Assembly: GCF_030811555.1 (NCBI RefSeq)
Contig: NZ_JAUSQZ010000001.1
Span: forward strand, 7,003,241 to 7,067,240
Origin: Kineosporia succinea
Lineage (GTDB): Bacteria; Actinomycetota; Actinomycetes; Actinomycetales; Kineosporiaceae
DNA: 64,000 nt
Direction: 5' to 3'
A program made the translations under genes and the position numbers. Below the pieces are notes generated by a model, which saw only the letters and a list, made by a program, of their open reading frames with translations, ran no database searches and was not told where the DNA came from. Of the stretch, positions 26,325-34,981 are shown in pieces (position 1 is the first letter of the stretch; every line of letters starts with the position of its first letter).

Positions 26325-27341
26325 TCAGGCCCGGGAACGGCGCTCGAGCAGGTAGTTCAGCACCAGCGCGACGACCAGCACCAAGCCGGTCACGACCATC
26401 TGGAAGTACGAGCCCAGGCCCAGAAGGTTGAACAGGTTCCGCAGCACCGCGAGCAGCAGCACCGCCAGGAAGGTGCCCGAGACCCCGCCCTTGCCGCCGA
26501 AGAGGCTGGTGCCGCCGAGCACGACGGCCGCGATGGCATCGAGTTCGAGACCACTGGCGGCGGTGGGCTGACCGATCGTCAGACGGGCGGTGAGCAGCAC
26601 ACCGGCGAGTGAGGCCAGCACACCCGAGATGGCGAACACCGACAGCGTGATCAGCTTGGTGGGCACACCGGACAGCCGCGCAGCCGTCGGGTTGCTGCCG
26701 GTGGCGTAGATGTATTCGCCGTACACGGTGCGGCGCAGCACCACGGCCGCGATGATCGTGATCGCGATGAAGATCAGGCCGGTGACGGGCAGCGGGCCGA
26801 TCTTGCCGGTGCCGAGCCAGGTGAACGCCTCGGGCAGGTTGCCGTCGGTCGGTGTGCCGTCGGTGGTCAGATAGGTGAGGCCTCGCACCGACTGCAGCCC
26901 GGCGAGGGTGACCATGAACGCGGGCAGGGTCAGGTAGGCGCTGAGCCCGCCCATGACCGAGCCGAGCACCGCCCCGATGCTGAGGCTGATCACGATGGCC
27001 AGGTACCACGGCACGCCGCCCTCGATGAGCAGGGCCACGCTCATGCCCGCGAGTGCCGCCACGCTGCCGACCGACAGGTCGATGCCGGCCACCAGGATCA
27101 CGAAGGTCATGCCGATCGCGGTGATGCCGACCACGCTGGACTGCTGAAGCAGGTTCGAGATGTTCTGCGAGGTCAGGAAGACCGGGGAGAGAACGCTCGC
27201 CGCGATGCACAGCGCGATGAAGATCAGCAGCAGGTTGAACCGGGTCACCAGCGATCCGCTCACGGCCCAGCGGCTGCCGGTGGCAGCGGCGTCGGCGGGA
27301 GCAGTCTCGGCGACGGCGCTGTCAGCGTTGGTGGAGTTCAT
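26325..27341 (-). CDS. Sugar ABC transporter permease (RbsC type)
   Basis: A 338-residue inner-membrane permease of the ribose/galactose (CUT2) class, with eight to ten hydrophobic segments and the family core GITAIGMTFVILVAGIDLSVGS near residues 70-95. It forms a homodimeric channel for the adjacent RbsA-type ATPase and the lipoprotein encoded at the operon start. The ATG overlaps the ATPase stop (27338-27341). Pentoses, deoxy-sugars or small polyols are typical ligands of this class. Confidence 0.94.
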   Translation of the reverse strand: MNSTNADSAVAETAPADAAATGSRWAVSGSLVTRFNLLLIFIALCIAASVLSPVFLTSQNISNLLQQSSVVGITAIGMTFVILVAGIDLSVGSVAALAGMSVALLIEGGVPWYLAIVISLSIGAVLGSVMGGLSAYLTLPAFMVTLAGLQSVRGLTYLTTDGTPTDGNLPEAFTWLGTGKIGPLPVTGLIFIAITIIAAVVLRRTVYGEYIYATGSNPTAARLSGVPTKLITLSVFAISGVLASLAGVLLTARLTIGQPTAASGLELDAIAAVVLGGTSLFGGKGGVSGTFLAVLLLAVLRNLFNLLGLGSYFQMVVTGLVLVVALVLNYLLERRSRA

Positions 27342-28843
27342 CGTGCTTCCTCGTTTCCGGTGACCACCGCATAGGCGATCTCGTCTCGCGATGCCACGGC
27401 CGGGTCGAACGACGCGATGTTGCGCCCTTCGTGGAAGACCCAGACGGAGTCGGTGTAGGCCATCAGCTCGGACAGTTCGCTGCTGGCCACGATCACGGCC
27501 ACCCCGGAATCGGCCAGTTCCAGCACCTCCTGGTACAGCTCGGCCTTGGCCCCGATGTCGAGGCCCCGGGTGGGCTCGTCGAGCAGCAGCAGGTTCACGC
27601 CACTGGTGAGCCACTTCGCCAGCACCACCTTCTGCTGGTTACCTCCCGAGAGCCGGCCGACGGGAAGGTCTCCCGAGGCGTACCGCACGCCCAGCCGTTT
27701 CAGGGCGGGTTCGGCGAGCGCGCCGAGCGATCCCGGGCTGAACGTCACCTTCCGTCGCAACGACGCCACGGTCGTGTTGCGGGTGACGGACATCTCCGTC
27801 ATCAGCCCCTGCGTCTTGCGATCCTCGGGCACCAGCCCGATGCCGGCGCGCACCGCTGTGCCGGGATCACCGAACCGCACACGCTTCCCGTCGTACTCGA
27901 TATCGGTCTCGGCCCTGGTCGCACCGAAGATCGCACTGAGGAACGTGGTCCGGCCCGATCCGTCGAGCCCGGCCAGGCCGATCACCTCGCCGCGCCGCAC
28001 GTTCAGGTCGCGGATGTCGAGCACACCCTCGATGTGCACCCGCTTGGCCTTGAGAAGGGGCTCCCCTGCGGCCGGTTCACGGCGAACGCGCTCGACGAGC
28101 TCGTTGTGCTCACCGATCATCGCGGTGACGAGTTCGCGTTCGGTGACCGAGGCGATGTCGTACGTGCCGATGGTGCGGCCGTCACGCATGACGGTGGCGC
28201 GGTCGCCGATGGCCCGCACCTCTTCGAACCGGTGCGAGATGTAGATGATCGCCAGCCCCTGGGCGGTCAGGTCACGGATGACCGCGAACACCTTCTGCAG
28301 CTCGTTCTCGTTCAGGGCGGCTGAGGGTTCGTCCATGACCAGCACCCGCGCGTCCATCGTCAGGGCTTTGGCGATCGCGGTGAGCTGCTGCCCGGCCACC
28401 GGCAGCGAGCCGACCTTGATGTCGGGCGAGAACCTGGCGCCGACCCGCTTCAGCATCGCCACGGCCTGTTCGCGGCGGGTGGCCCGGTCGACCCAGCCGA
28501 GTCTGGCGGGACTGCGCCCGAGGTAGAGGTTCTCGGCCACGGTCAGGTCGCCGACCAGGTCGAGCTCCTGGTAGATCACGCTGATACCGGCGGCCAGTCC
28601 GGCCGCGGGGCCGTTGAGGTGGAGTACCTCCCCACCCAACCGGACCTCGCCGGCGTCCATCATGTAGGCGCCACCAAGGATTTTCATCATGGTGCTCTTG
28701 CCGGCCCCGTTCGCGCCGAGCAGGCAGTGCACCTCCCCGGCCCGCACCGACAGTTCGGCCTTGTTGCACGCCAGCACTCCGGGGAACTGCTTGACCACCC
28801 CGGACATGGTCAGGACCGGCTCGAGGGCCGTTGTGGTTGTCAT
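27338..28843 (-). CDS. Sugar ABC transporter ATP-binding protein (RbsA/MglA type)
   Basis: A 501-residue protein with two fused ABC domains. The first has Walker A GANGAGKST (43-51) and Walker B VLVMDEPSAAL; the second has the degenerate Walker A GLDGSGRTT and an intact signature LSGGNQQKV, as usual for CUT2 ATPases. It energises the permease encoded just downstream. The ATG at 28843 overlaps the stop of the SorC-type regulator (ATGA at 28840-28843). That four-base coupling across the operon argues for tight co-expression of regulator and transporter. Confidence 0.95.
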   Translation of the reverse strand: MTTTTALEPVLTMSGVVKQFPGVLACNKAELSVRAGEVHCLLGANGAGKSTMMKILGGAYMMDAGEVRLGGEVLHLNGPAAGLAAGISVIYQELDLVGDLTVAENLYLGRSPARLGWVDRATRREQAVAMLKRVGARFSPDIKVGSLPVAGQQLTAIAKALTMDARVLVMDEPSAALNENELQKVFAVIRDLTAQGLAIIYISHRFEEVRAIGDRATVMRDGRTIGTYDIASVTERELVTAMIGEHNELVERVRREPAAGEPLLKAKRVHIEGVLDIRDLNVRRGEVIGLAGLDGSGRTTFLSAIFGATRAETDIEYDGKRVRFGDPGTAVRAGIGLVPEDRKTQGLMTEMSVTRNTTVASLRRKVTFSPGSLGALAEPALKRLGVRYASGDLPVGRLSGGNQQKVVLAKWLTSGVNLLLLDEPTRGLDIGAKAELYQEVLELADSGVAVIVASSELSELMAYTDSVWVFHEGRNIASFDPAVASRDEIAYAVVTGNEEAR

Positions 28844-29811
28844 GGCTGCTCCAGCAGGAATTTCGCGGTACCCGCGTCGGTGACCAGTGCCGTGCACAGG
28901 CCCCGGCGAAGAGCTGCGCGGACCACCTGGTGCTTGCGCGGTCCGGCGGCGACAGCGATGCGGGTATGAATCGAAGTGAGGACGTCGAGGTCGACCCCGA
29001 GCGTGCGCTCGTCGAGCGAGGGGTCGGCGAGAGAGCCGTCCGCGGTGATGAACCGGCCCAGCGCGTCGCCGACCGCACCGGCCGCGCCGAGCCCGGAGAT
29101 GTCGTCGGCGCTCAGGTACCCGGATTCGACGAGGACCGAATCCACGCCCAGGGCACCGAGCCCGAAGATCACGACACCGGCATGGGAGGCCAGATCGAGG
29201 ACGCCCGACACGGAGGAGTCCTGTTCGAGGGCTTGTCGGGTGGTCGGCTCATCGACGATGGCCGGCACCGGCAGCAGACTCACGCGGCCCGCCCCCGCGC
29301 TGGCGATACGGGCCGCCAGCTCGGGGGCGCCGTTGGGCGTGCGTGACACCCGCATCGAGCCGTTCAGCTGCACGACATGGACGCCGTTCGCCCACCCGGG
29401 TGTCATCCAGCGGGCGACAGCATCCATCGTGCGCCCCCAGGAGACCCCGAGCAGCTTCGGTACCGGGCTCAGGTCGCTGAGGAACTGCGCCGCCGAACGG
29501 CCCACGGCCGAGAGCAGCTCCTGCTCGTCGCCGGCTGCGTTCTCCGGCACGACCGCCGCGCCCCGTAGCCCGAACCGTTCGCACAGCGCCTGTTCCTCGG
29601 CCTTCTGCCGCGCGGCGGGATGCACGATCTCGATGCGCACCAGCCCGCTCTCGCGGGCCTCGGCCAGCAGCCGCCCCACCTTCCAGCGGGTCAGGTGCAG
29701 CTTCTTGGCGATCTCCTGTTGCGTGTTGTCGGCCTCGTAGTACAGCTGGGCGCAACGCAGCAGCAGGTCGGTGTGACCGGTCTCGTCTCCGGTGGAGTCG
29801 GTTTCGGTCAC
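28840..29811 (-). CDS. SorC/DeoR-like sugar-binding transcriptional regulator
   Basis: A 323-residue regulator. The N-terminal HTH is seen at YYEADNTQQEIAKKLHLTRWKVGRLLAEAR (about 24-54). The C-terminal SorC-type sugar-phosphate domain contains GVSWGRTMDAV, LNGS and the glycine-rich GLGALG segments. Members sense phosphorylated sugars (CggR, DeoR of Bacillus, LsrR). The GTG start overlaps the FGGY kinase stop (GTGA at 29808-29811). It most likely binds the palindrome at 33497-33516 in front of the operon and responds to the product of the kinase. Confidence 0.92.
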   Translation of the reverse strand: MTETDSTGDETGHTDLLLRCAQLYYEADNTQQEIAKKLHLTRWKVGRLLAEARESGLVRIEIVHPAARQKAEEQALCERFGLRGAAVVPENAAGDEQELLSAVGRSAAQFLSDLSPVPKLLGVSWGRTMDAVARWMTPGWANGVHVVQLNGSMRVSRTPNGAPELAARIASAGAGRVSLLPVPAIVDEPTTRQALEQDSSVSGVLDLASHAGVVIFGLGALGVDSVLVESGYLSADDISGLGAAGAVGDALGRFITADGSLADPSLDERTLGVDLDVLTSIHTRIAVAAGPRKHQVVRAALRRGLCTALVTDAGTAKFLLEQP

Positions 29812-31316
29812 GGCCGGACCGCCCGGTCGACCAGGGAGTGGCTGACGCCGGTGACGGCTGCCGTGGCTTCGCGGTACAGCTCGAAGCCCTCGGTGTACAG
29901 GCTGGACAACGCCGGATCGGGTTCGATCGTCACACATTCCGCACCGAACGCCCCGGCGGCACTGACCAGGTCGGGAAACAGGCCGGCCGCCGACGCGGCA
30001 CACGCCGCCCCCGAGAGCAGGGTGAGGTTCTGCGAGGTGACGAGCTCGATCGGCTGACCGAGCACATCGGCCGTGACCTGCTTCCACAGCGGGTTGTGCC
30101 GGATCCCGCCCGAGATACAGATCCGCTTCACCGGGATCCCGGCCTCGCTGAACGACTGCAGCACGTTGCGGGTGCCGTAGGCCACCGATTCGACTGCCGC
30201 CCGGTAGATCTCGGCCGGCTTGCTGTCGAGAGTCAGCCCCAGCACCGCCCCCCGCAGCTTCGCGTCGCGGTACGGCGTGCGATTGCCCATCAGGTAGTCG
30301 AGCACCAGCAGGCCGTTGCTGCCGGGCGCCACCGCAGAGGCTTCCGCGATCAACTGCGGGCCCTGATCCCGGCTGCGCCCGAGCAGCGTCTCCGCGGCCC
30401 AGCGCAGCAGCACTCCCCCGGAGATCTGCCCACCCTCGATCAGCCAGCGGCCACTGAGCAGGGCATCCGGGTACGGGCCCCAGATCGCCGGTGTGAACAC
30501 CGGCTCGTCGATCTGCGTGACGTGGGCGACCGACGTCCCCGCCACCACCGATACGTCGCCGCAAGCCAGCGCGCCGGTCGAGAGCATCGACAGATGAGCG
30601 TCGATCCCGCCCGCAGCCACCGTCGGTGCGCCCCGCAGCCCGGCCTGCCGCATCACCTCGGGCAGCACCGTGCCCACCGGGGCCCCCACCGCGGCCACCT
30701 CGCCCGGAAGTTTCGCGGCCAGGTCGGGCACCCCGAGCTCGGCGTACAGATCGTGCGGGAAGCCGCCGTCGCGTTCGCTGTAGTTCCACTTGCACACGGC
30801 GTTCATGCGGGAGGCGACCCAGCGGCCGGTCAGGCGGTAGGTCAGGTAATCGACCGCCTCGACGATGCGGTCAGCGGCCGCGTACACCCGCGGTTCGTTG
30901 ACCGCCAGCCACATCGCCTTGGGAACCAGCCATTCGGCCGCGTCCCCGCCACCGCTGTACCGCATCACCGGGTGCGTGACCCGCGTGGTGCGCCCGGCCT
31001 CGGCGTGAGCGCGGGCGTCCATCCACAGCAGGGCCGGACGCAGCGACCGGCCCTGCCCGTCGAGCACCGCCACGGTCGAGGCCGTCGTGGCCAGACCGAC
31101 CCCGCTGATCGGGCGGTCGCCGATCTGCGAGGAGATCTCGCCCAGGGTGGTCAGGGTCGCCGACCACCAGTCTTCCGGGCTCTGCTCGGCCCATCCCGGC
31201 CGCGGGAAGCGGGTCGGGTAGTCGGCCTGGGCACTGGCCACCAGTACCCCGTGTTCGTCGAACGCACCGGCCCGGATGCTTTCCGTGCCCAGGTCCAGGG
31301 CCAAGAGCAAACTCAC
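29808..31316 (-). CDS. FGGY-family carbohydrate kinase
   Basis: A 502-residue sugar kinase. The N-terminal phosphate loop is LLLALDLGTESIRAGAFD, the central substrate region contains WMDARAH, and the C-terminal ATP-binding motif is RICISGGIRHNPLWKQ. The family includes xylulo-, ribulo-, glycerol-, erythrito- and AI-2 kinases. The GTG at 31316 is preferred to one nine bases upstream because AAGGGG then lies eight bases before it. It should phosphorylate the sugar produced by the dehydrogenase encoded upstream; which sugar is not readable from sequence. Overlaps the regulator gene by four bases. Confidence 0.92.
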   Translation of the reverse strand: MSLLLALDLGTESIRAGAFDEHGVLVASAQADYPTRFPRPGWAEQSPEDWWSATLTTLGEISSQIGDRPISGVGLATTASTVAVLDGQGRSLRPALLWMDARAHAEAGRTTRVTHPVMRYSGGGDAAEWLVPKAMWLAVNEPRVYAAADRIVEAVDYLTYRLTGRWVASRMNAVCKWNYSERDGGFPHDLYAELGVPDLAAKLPGEVAAVGAPVGTVLPEVMRQAGLRGAPTVAAGGIDAHLSMLSTGALACGDVSVVAGTSVAHVTQIDEPVFTPAIWGPYPDALLSGRWLIEGGQISGGVLLRWAAETLLGRSRDQGPQLIAEASAVAPGSNGLLVLDYLMGNRTPYRDAKLRGAVLGLTLDSKPAEIYRAAVESVAYGTRNVLQSFSEAGIPVKRICISGGIRHNPLWKQVTADVLGQPIELVTSQNLTLLSGAACAASAAGLFPDLVSAAGAFGAECVTIEPDPALSSLYTEGFELYREATAAVTGVSHSLVDRAVRP

Positions 31317-31349
31317 TTCGGACACCCCTTCGTGTCGGAACAGCGCCTT

Positions 31350-32393
31350 TTACAAGGCGTTCGGCCGGAATACCACCTTCGAGGTGAACTCGCTACGGCT
31401 GCCGAGAGTTTGGAACATCGCCGGCAGCTCGGCAAGGCCGAGCTCGTGCGTGACCATGAACTTCCAGTGCAGGCTTCCCTCGGCAAGACGCTCCACGCTC
31501 GTGGTCCATTCCCGGCCCGGGAACGGCGCGGAGAACGAGTTCCAGGCACCGTGCAGCGTGACCTCGCGGCGCAGGAACGCACCGAACGTGGACTTGGGCA
31601 GAGCTACCGTTTCGTGCGGAATCCCGATGAACGAGGCCTCACCGCGCCGGGCCGTGATGTCGATCGCCATGACCTCGGCCGCCGGAACGCCCGCCGACTC
31701 GATGACGATGTCGTAGCCGGCCCCGGCCAGATCCTTCGCCTCGTCCGACGAGTTCGCCGTGTGCGTTGCCCCGGCCTCGACGGCCATCGCGGCCTTCTTC
31801 TCGTCGAGGTCGACCGCCAGCACGTCGCTCGCGCCCGAAAGACGCGCCCACTGAACGGCGAACAAGCCGATCGGACCGGCACCGACCACCGCGACCCGCT
31901 TGCCCACCCGCATGTCGGTGCGCCACAGGGCGTGCAGCGCGATAGCGGCCGGATCGGTCATCGAGGCCGCGACCGGGTCGAGGTGCTGCGGCACCTTCAG
32001 CAGGTTGCCCACCGGCGAGACCACGAACTGGGCGTAGGCGCCGTCCTGCCGGCTACCGAAGTAGTCGTAGTCCTCACACAAGCTGAACTGGCCCTGGAGG
32101 CAGTAGGTGCAGGTCCGGCACGGGATCAGCGGCGGAACGGTGACCAGCTCGCCGTCGTCGAAACCGGAGACGCCCGGCCCCACCTCGCGCACCCGGCCGG
32201 CGAACTCGTGCCCACAGATGATCGGCATCCGGTGCGCGCCGGCGCTCAGCATCCGGGGGATGTCGGAACCGCAGACGCCGCAGGCCTCGACCTCCAGCAG
32301 GACCTCACCGGGTCCGGGGGTGGGCACCGGCACCATCTCGACCCGGATGTCTCCGGGGCTGTGCATCACGGCGGCCCGCATAGTGCTCGTCAC
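31350..32393 (-). CDS. Zinc-dependent alcohol/polyol dehydrogenase (MDR superfamily)
   Basis: A 347-residue medium-chain dehydrogenase. Catalytic zinc ligands are Cys41, His62 and Glu63 (CGVCGSD, CGHEFAG). The four structural-zinc cysteines are present at 92, 95, 98 and 106. The NAD-binding motif is VGAGPIGLFAV (about 170-180), with an Asp after strand 2 (VDLDEKK) that favours NAD over NADP. Closest in layout are sorbitol, galactitol-1-phosphate and threonine dehydrogenases. GAGG lies seven bases before the GTG start. Position between the binding protein and the kinase suggests oxidation of an imported polyol to a ketose. Confidence 0.93.
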   Translation of the reverse strand: MTSTMRAAVMHSPGDIRVEMVPVPTPGPGEVLLEVEACGVCGSDIPRMLSAGAHRMPIICGHEFAGRVREVGPGVSGFDDGELVTVPPLIPCRTCTYCLQGQFSLCEDYDYFGSRQDGAYAQFVVSPVGNLLKVPQHLDPVAASMTDPAAIALHALWRTDMRVGKRVAVVGAGPIGLFAVQWARLSGASDVLAVDLDEKKAAMAVEAGATHTANSSDEAKDLAGAGYDIVIESAGVPAAEVMAIDITARRGEASFIGIPHETVALPKSTFGAFLRREVTLHGAWNSFSAPFPGREWTTSVERLAEGSLHWKFMVTHELGLAELPAMFQTLGSRSEFTSKVVFRPNAL

Positions 32394-32438
32394 GACTTTT
32401 CCTCGCTCTCGATGTGCTTGTTCTTCAGGCAGCCAGAC

Positions 32439-33425
32439 TCATTCGGACGGGACGTACTGCGCGAACAGCGCGTCACCCGTGAGGTCCTTGGCCGTGTCCG
32501 CGTCGACGAGCTTGGTGCCCGCGTCGATGAACTCCGGAACGCTCTCCCCCGCAGCCACCTTCACGGCGGTGTCGACGGCGATCTGGCCCTCGTACTGCGG
32601 GTCGTTCACCGCGGTCGCCACGTACTGCCCGCCGTCGGCGACGGCTTTCACGGCCTCCATGAGCCCGTCCACGCCGGCGACCTTGACATCGTCACGGTTG
32701 TTCTCCTTGAGCACCTGGAGCACACCCATGCACATGTCGTCGTTGTGGCAGTAGACGGCCTTCACGTCGGGGTTCGACTGCAGCAGGTCCTGCATCGCGG
32801 TCACGGCCTTCGACCGGATGTACTCCGCGTACGGGCCCTTCACCACGGTCACGCCGGGCGCGCCGTTGAGTGCCTCGTTGAAGCCGGCGCTGCGGTCGCG
32901 CGCCACGGTTCCGCCCGCGTCGCCCTGGATCTCGAGCACCTTGCCGCCACCGGAGCCGAGCGACTTCAGCAGCTGCTCACCCACGAGCTTGCCCATCTCG
33001 ACGTTGTCGCGCCCCACGTAGGTGACGGCACCGTCGAGTGGCCGGTCGACCGAGATTACCTTGACCCCGGCAGCTTTCGCCGCCGCCAGACCGGGCGCGA
33101 CGCCCTTCGGGTCGACCGGGTTGATGATCAGGACCTTCACGCCGCGCGTGATCAGGTCCTGAATGTCGTCGTTCTGCTTGGTCACGTCGCCGTTCGCGTC
33201 GACGAAGTACATCTCGTCGCCGGCCTTGGCCGCGGCGTCCTTGGCGCCCTGGCCCAGCTCGACGTAGAACGGCGACTGCTGAGTGACCTGCGAGAAGCCG
33301 ATCTTGATCCCGTCACCGTCGCCCGACCCCGTCGAGGACGACGAGCCCGAGGCGCACGCGGTGGCCATGAGAGCCACGGCGGCCGCGGCCGAAACGGTGG
33401 AAATGAATCGGATGCGTCGTTGCAT
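32439..33425 (-). CDS. Sugar ABC transporter substrate-binding lipoprotein (ribose-type)
   Basis: A 328-residue exported lipoprotein. The lipobox LMATAC ends at Cys24, followed by a Ser/Gly-rich linker. The mature part is a two-lobed PBP1 fold (GIKIGFSQVTQQSPFYVELGQG, then LIINPVDPKGVAPGLAAAKAAGVKVISVDRP) of the RbsB/AI-2-binding class. It captures the sugar outside and delivers it to the CUT2 permease. GGGAG stands upstream of the ATG. It is the first gene of the operon, directly behind the promoter at 33455-33483. Confidence 0.95.
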   Translation of the reverse strand: MQRRIRFISTVSAAAAVALMATACASGSSSSTGSGDGDGIKIGFSQVTQQSPFYVELGQGAKDAAAKAGDEMYFVDANGDVTKQNDDIQDLITRGVKVLIINPVDPKGVAPGLAAAKAAGVKVISVDRPLDGAVTYVGRDNVEMGKLVGEQLLKSLGSGGGKVLEIQGDAGGTVARDRSAGFNEALNGAPGVTVVKGPYAEYIRSKAVTAMQDLLQSNPDVKAVYCHNDDMCMGVLQVLKENNRDDVKVAGVDGLMEAVKAVADGGQYVATAVNDPQYEGQIAVDTAVKVAAGESVPEFIDAGTKLVDADTAKDLTGDALFAQYVPSE

Positions 33426-33454
33426 GTCCGCTCCCAGCAGTAGAAGGTCCTGCC

Positions 33455-33516
33455 AGTATGTGAACGACGCCAACGGTCATCAACACTTGCTGGGCACTTT
33501 GCTCATCTGAGCAAAG
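33455..33516 (-). promoter_or_regulatory. Promoter and SorC-type operator of the sugar operon
   Basis: On the minus strand TTGATG (complement of 33478-33483) and CATACT (complement of 33455-33460) are separated by exactly 17 bases. Immediately upstream of the -35 lies a 20-bp palindrome with 9-bp arms, CTTTGCTCA (33497-33505) and TGAGCAAAG (33508-33516). Its centre is near -58 relative to the expected start site, a position that suits activation as well as repression. The operon's own SorC-type regulator is the obvious binder. Confidence 0.7.
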
Positions 33517-33859
33517 AGCGATCAGGCCTGGTCAGGAGGTCGCTCGTCTCCTTACAATCCCTCACTGCGATGGAGGGTCCAGAAAACGGAAGAAGCGCCT
33601 TCCGCCCGGAATCGCAATATTTTTCCGGGTTGTTCGAGACGGGATTGAAGCGCCCGGGCCTCCTCGGTGCGCCGACCTGCACGCGGGAGCCCGGCGACCC
33701 CGCGAACGATTCGGCCCCATCCGGATGGTCGAGGTGCGCGACGAGCTGAGGCGTCGGCCCGGATCCCGGACATCACCGGCGGCCCGGGCACACCCTACGC
33801 CGCGTCAGCACCGCGGTAACCGCTGTGTTTGCACAGTCGTTTCCCGGCAACCGCTTTCG
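33517..33859. other. Intergenic region without recognised gene
   Basis: About 340 bases upstream of the sugar operon promoter. Weak open frames on both strands lack coding bias, ribosome sites and recognisable motifs. I see nothing to annotate. Confidence 0.4.
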
Positions 33860-34116
33860 ACCTTCAACGCCTTGATCGGCGTGGCCGGGCTCGCCGTCCC
33901 CGTGGGACTGATCTCCGGTGCCGGGAAGTCGTTCGACGGCGCCGTCGAGGGTGATGCGGCGCCCAGGTCTTCTTCCCGCAGCTGCTCACCCTGCTCCGGG
34001 CCGGCCAGTTCCCCTTCGACCGGCTCGTCACCGCCTACTCGCTCGAGGACGTCGAGCGAGCGATCGCCGACACGGCCAGCGGCGCGACGGTCAAGGCCGC
34101 GCTGCCCCTGCCCTGA
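33860..34116 (+). pseudogene. C-terminal remnant of a zinc alcohol dehydrogenase (aryl-alcohol type)
   Basis: One frame reads FNALIGVAGLAVPVGLIS, then SFDGAVEGDA. After about 33,955 a different frame continues with QVFFPQLLTLLRAGQFPFDR and ends VKAALPLP with a stop at 34114-34116. In aryl-alcohol dehydrogenases these two blocks are contiguous (IEGD-x-x-P-x-x-F-IP then RLI), so a single-base frameshift separates them, and the first two thirds of the gene are gone. No start or ribosome site is present. Confidence 0.6.
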
Positions 34117-34367
34117 CCGAAAGAGCAGATCGCACAATGGGTGTGGGGGCCTCTGCGTCGAGGTGCACCCACACCCGTCCCGGCCCGACGTCGTCACCGC
34201 ACCGTCACACACGCCGATGGGGAACGCCTCACCCGCGGGGCGCCTGCCGACGATTCGCCCCCCTCGGCTCGACGCTGGAGGTCCGGGACGACTCATGACG
34301 AGGGCCACCACGGGCACCGGACGGCGCCGACGCGAATCCGCCTCGCTCGGCCTGCCGGGGCATCCAC
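34117..34367. other. Intergenic region, nothing recognised
   Basis: About 250 bases between the dehydrogenase remnant and the first DUF397 gene. No supported gene, hairpin or repeat was seen. Confidence 0.35.
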
Positions 34368-34568
34368 TCAGGTGCCGAACTCCCCGGCGCGCACACCGGC
34401 CACAAAAGCCGCCCATTCCTCGGACGTGTAGACCAGATGGGCACCGTCTCGATGCTTGGAGTCACGAACGGCCACTCGCCCGTCAGACAGGTGGGCCACT
34501 TCGACACATCCCTGAAAACCGGAGAACGACGACTTCCGCCACTCCGGCCCGCCCTCATCAGCACTCAT
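34368..34568 (-). CDS. DUF397 protein (second copy)
   Basis: A 66-residue protein with the full DUF397 signature: WRKSSFSGFQGCVEVAHL, VAVRDSKHRDG and the C-terminal WAAFVAGVRAGEF. In actinomycetes these small proteins are encoded beside DUF5753-type HTH regulators and antagonise them. This copy is downstream of another DUF397 gene and an HTH gene on the same strand. It shares with its neighbour the motif order but differs enough to be an old duplicate. Confidence 0.93.
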   Translation of the reverse strand: MSADEGGPEWRKSSFSGFQGCVEVAHLSDGRVAVRDSKHRDGAHLVYTSEEWAAFVAGVRAGEFGT

Positions 34569-34674
34569 CGCCGACCCCTCACCTTCCCCGCAAGGTCAGG
34601 CCCGTGCCGCCAGGCCTGTTGCTTCAGCAGGCTACGGGAGCAGGTGGCCGGCGACGAGAGTGAGTGCGCACGAA

Positions 34675-34887
34675 CTACCCCAGGAGGTACTCGAACTCAC
34701 CGGCCTGCATGCCCCGGGCGAACGCCGCCCACTCGCGAGGCGTGTAGGTGTGATGTCCAGCGTCCGGGTTCTTGGAGTCCCGCAGAACGATGTCACCGCT
34801 CGCGGTGCGTGCTACTTCGACGCACCCGTTCAGACCGGAGAAGCTGGACTTGCGCCAGTCGAGTTCGGCGGCGTGGTTCTCGGGCAT
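34675..34887 (-). CDS. DUF397 protein (first copy)
   Basis: A 70-residue protein: LDWRKSSFSGLNGCVEVART, IVLRDSKNPDAG, and WAAFARGMQAGEF. It lies 94 bases after the HTH regulator gene on the same strand, the standard order of the module. It is expected to bind or modulate that regulator; the partner pairing is family knowledge rather than read from the sequence. Confidence 0.94.
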   Translation of the reverse strand: MPENHAAELDWRKSSFSGLNGCVEVARTASGDIVLRDSKNPDAGHHTYTPREWAAFARGMQAGEFEYLLG

Positions 34888-34981
34888 TGCATCCCCTGGT
34901 GACTAGGACCCCGTTAGCCCGGCCACCTTATTCAATACCCGCCGACCCGCCAAATCCCGGCCCCGGCAACTCATGAACACC

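Noticed and set aside
29838-33443. Very long open frame (1201 codons) on the plus strand, antisense to the sugar operon
   Set aside because: It lies opposite the kinase, dehydrogenase and binding-protein genes, has His/Arg-rich shadow composition and no recognisable domain; GC-rich third positions create such frames.
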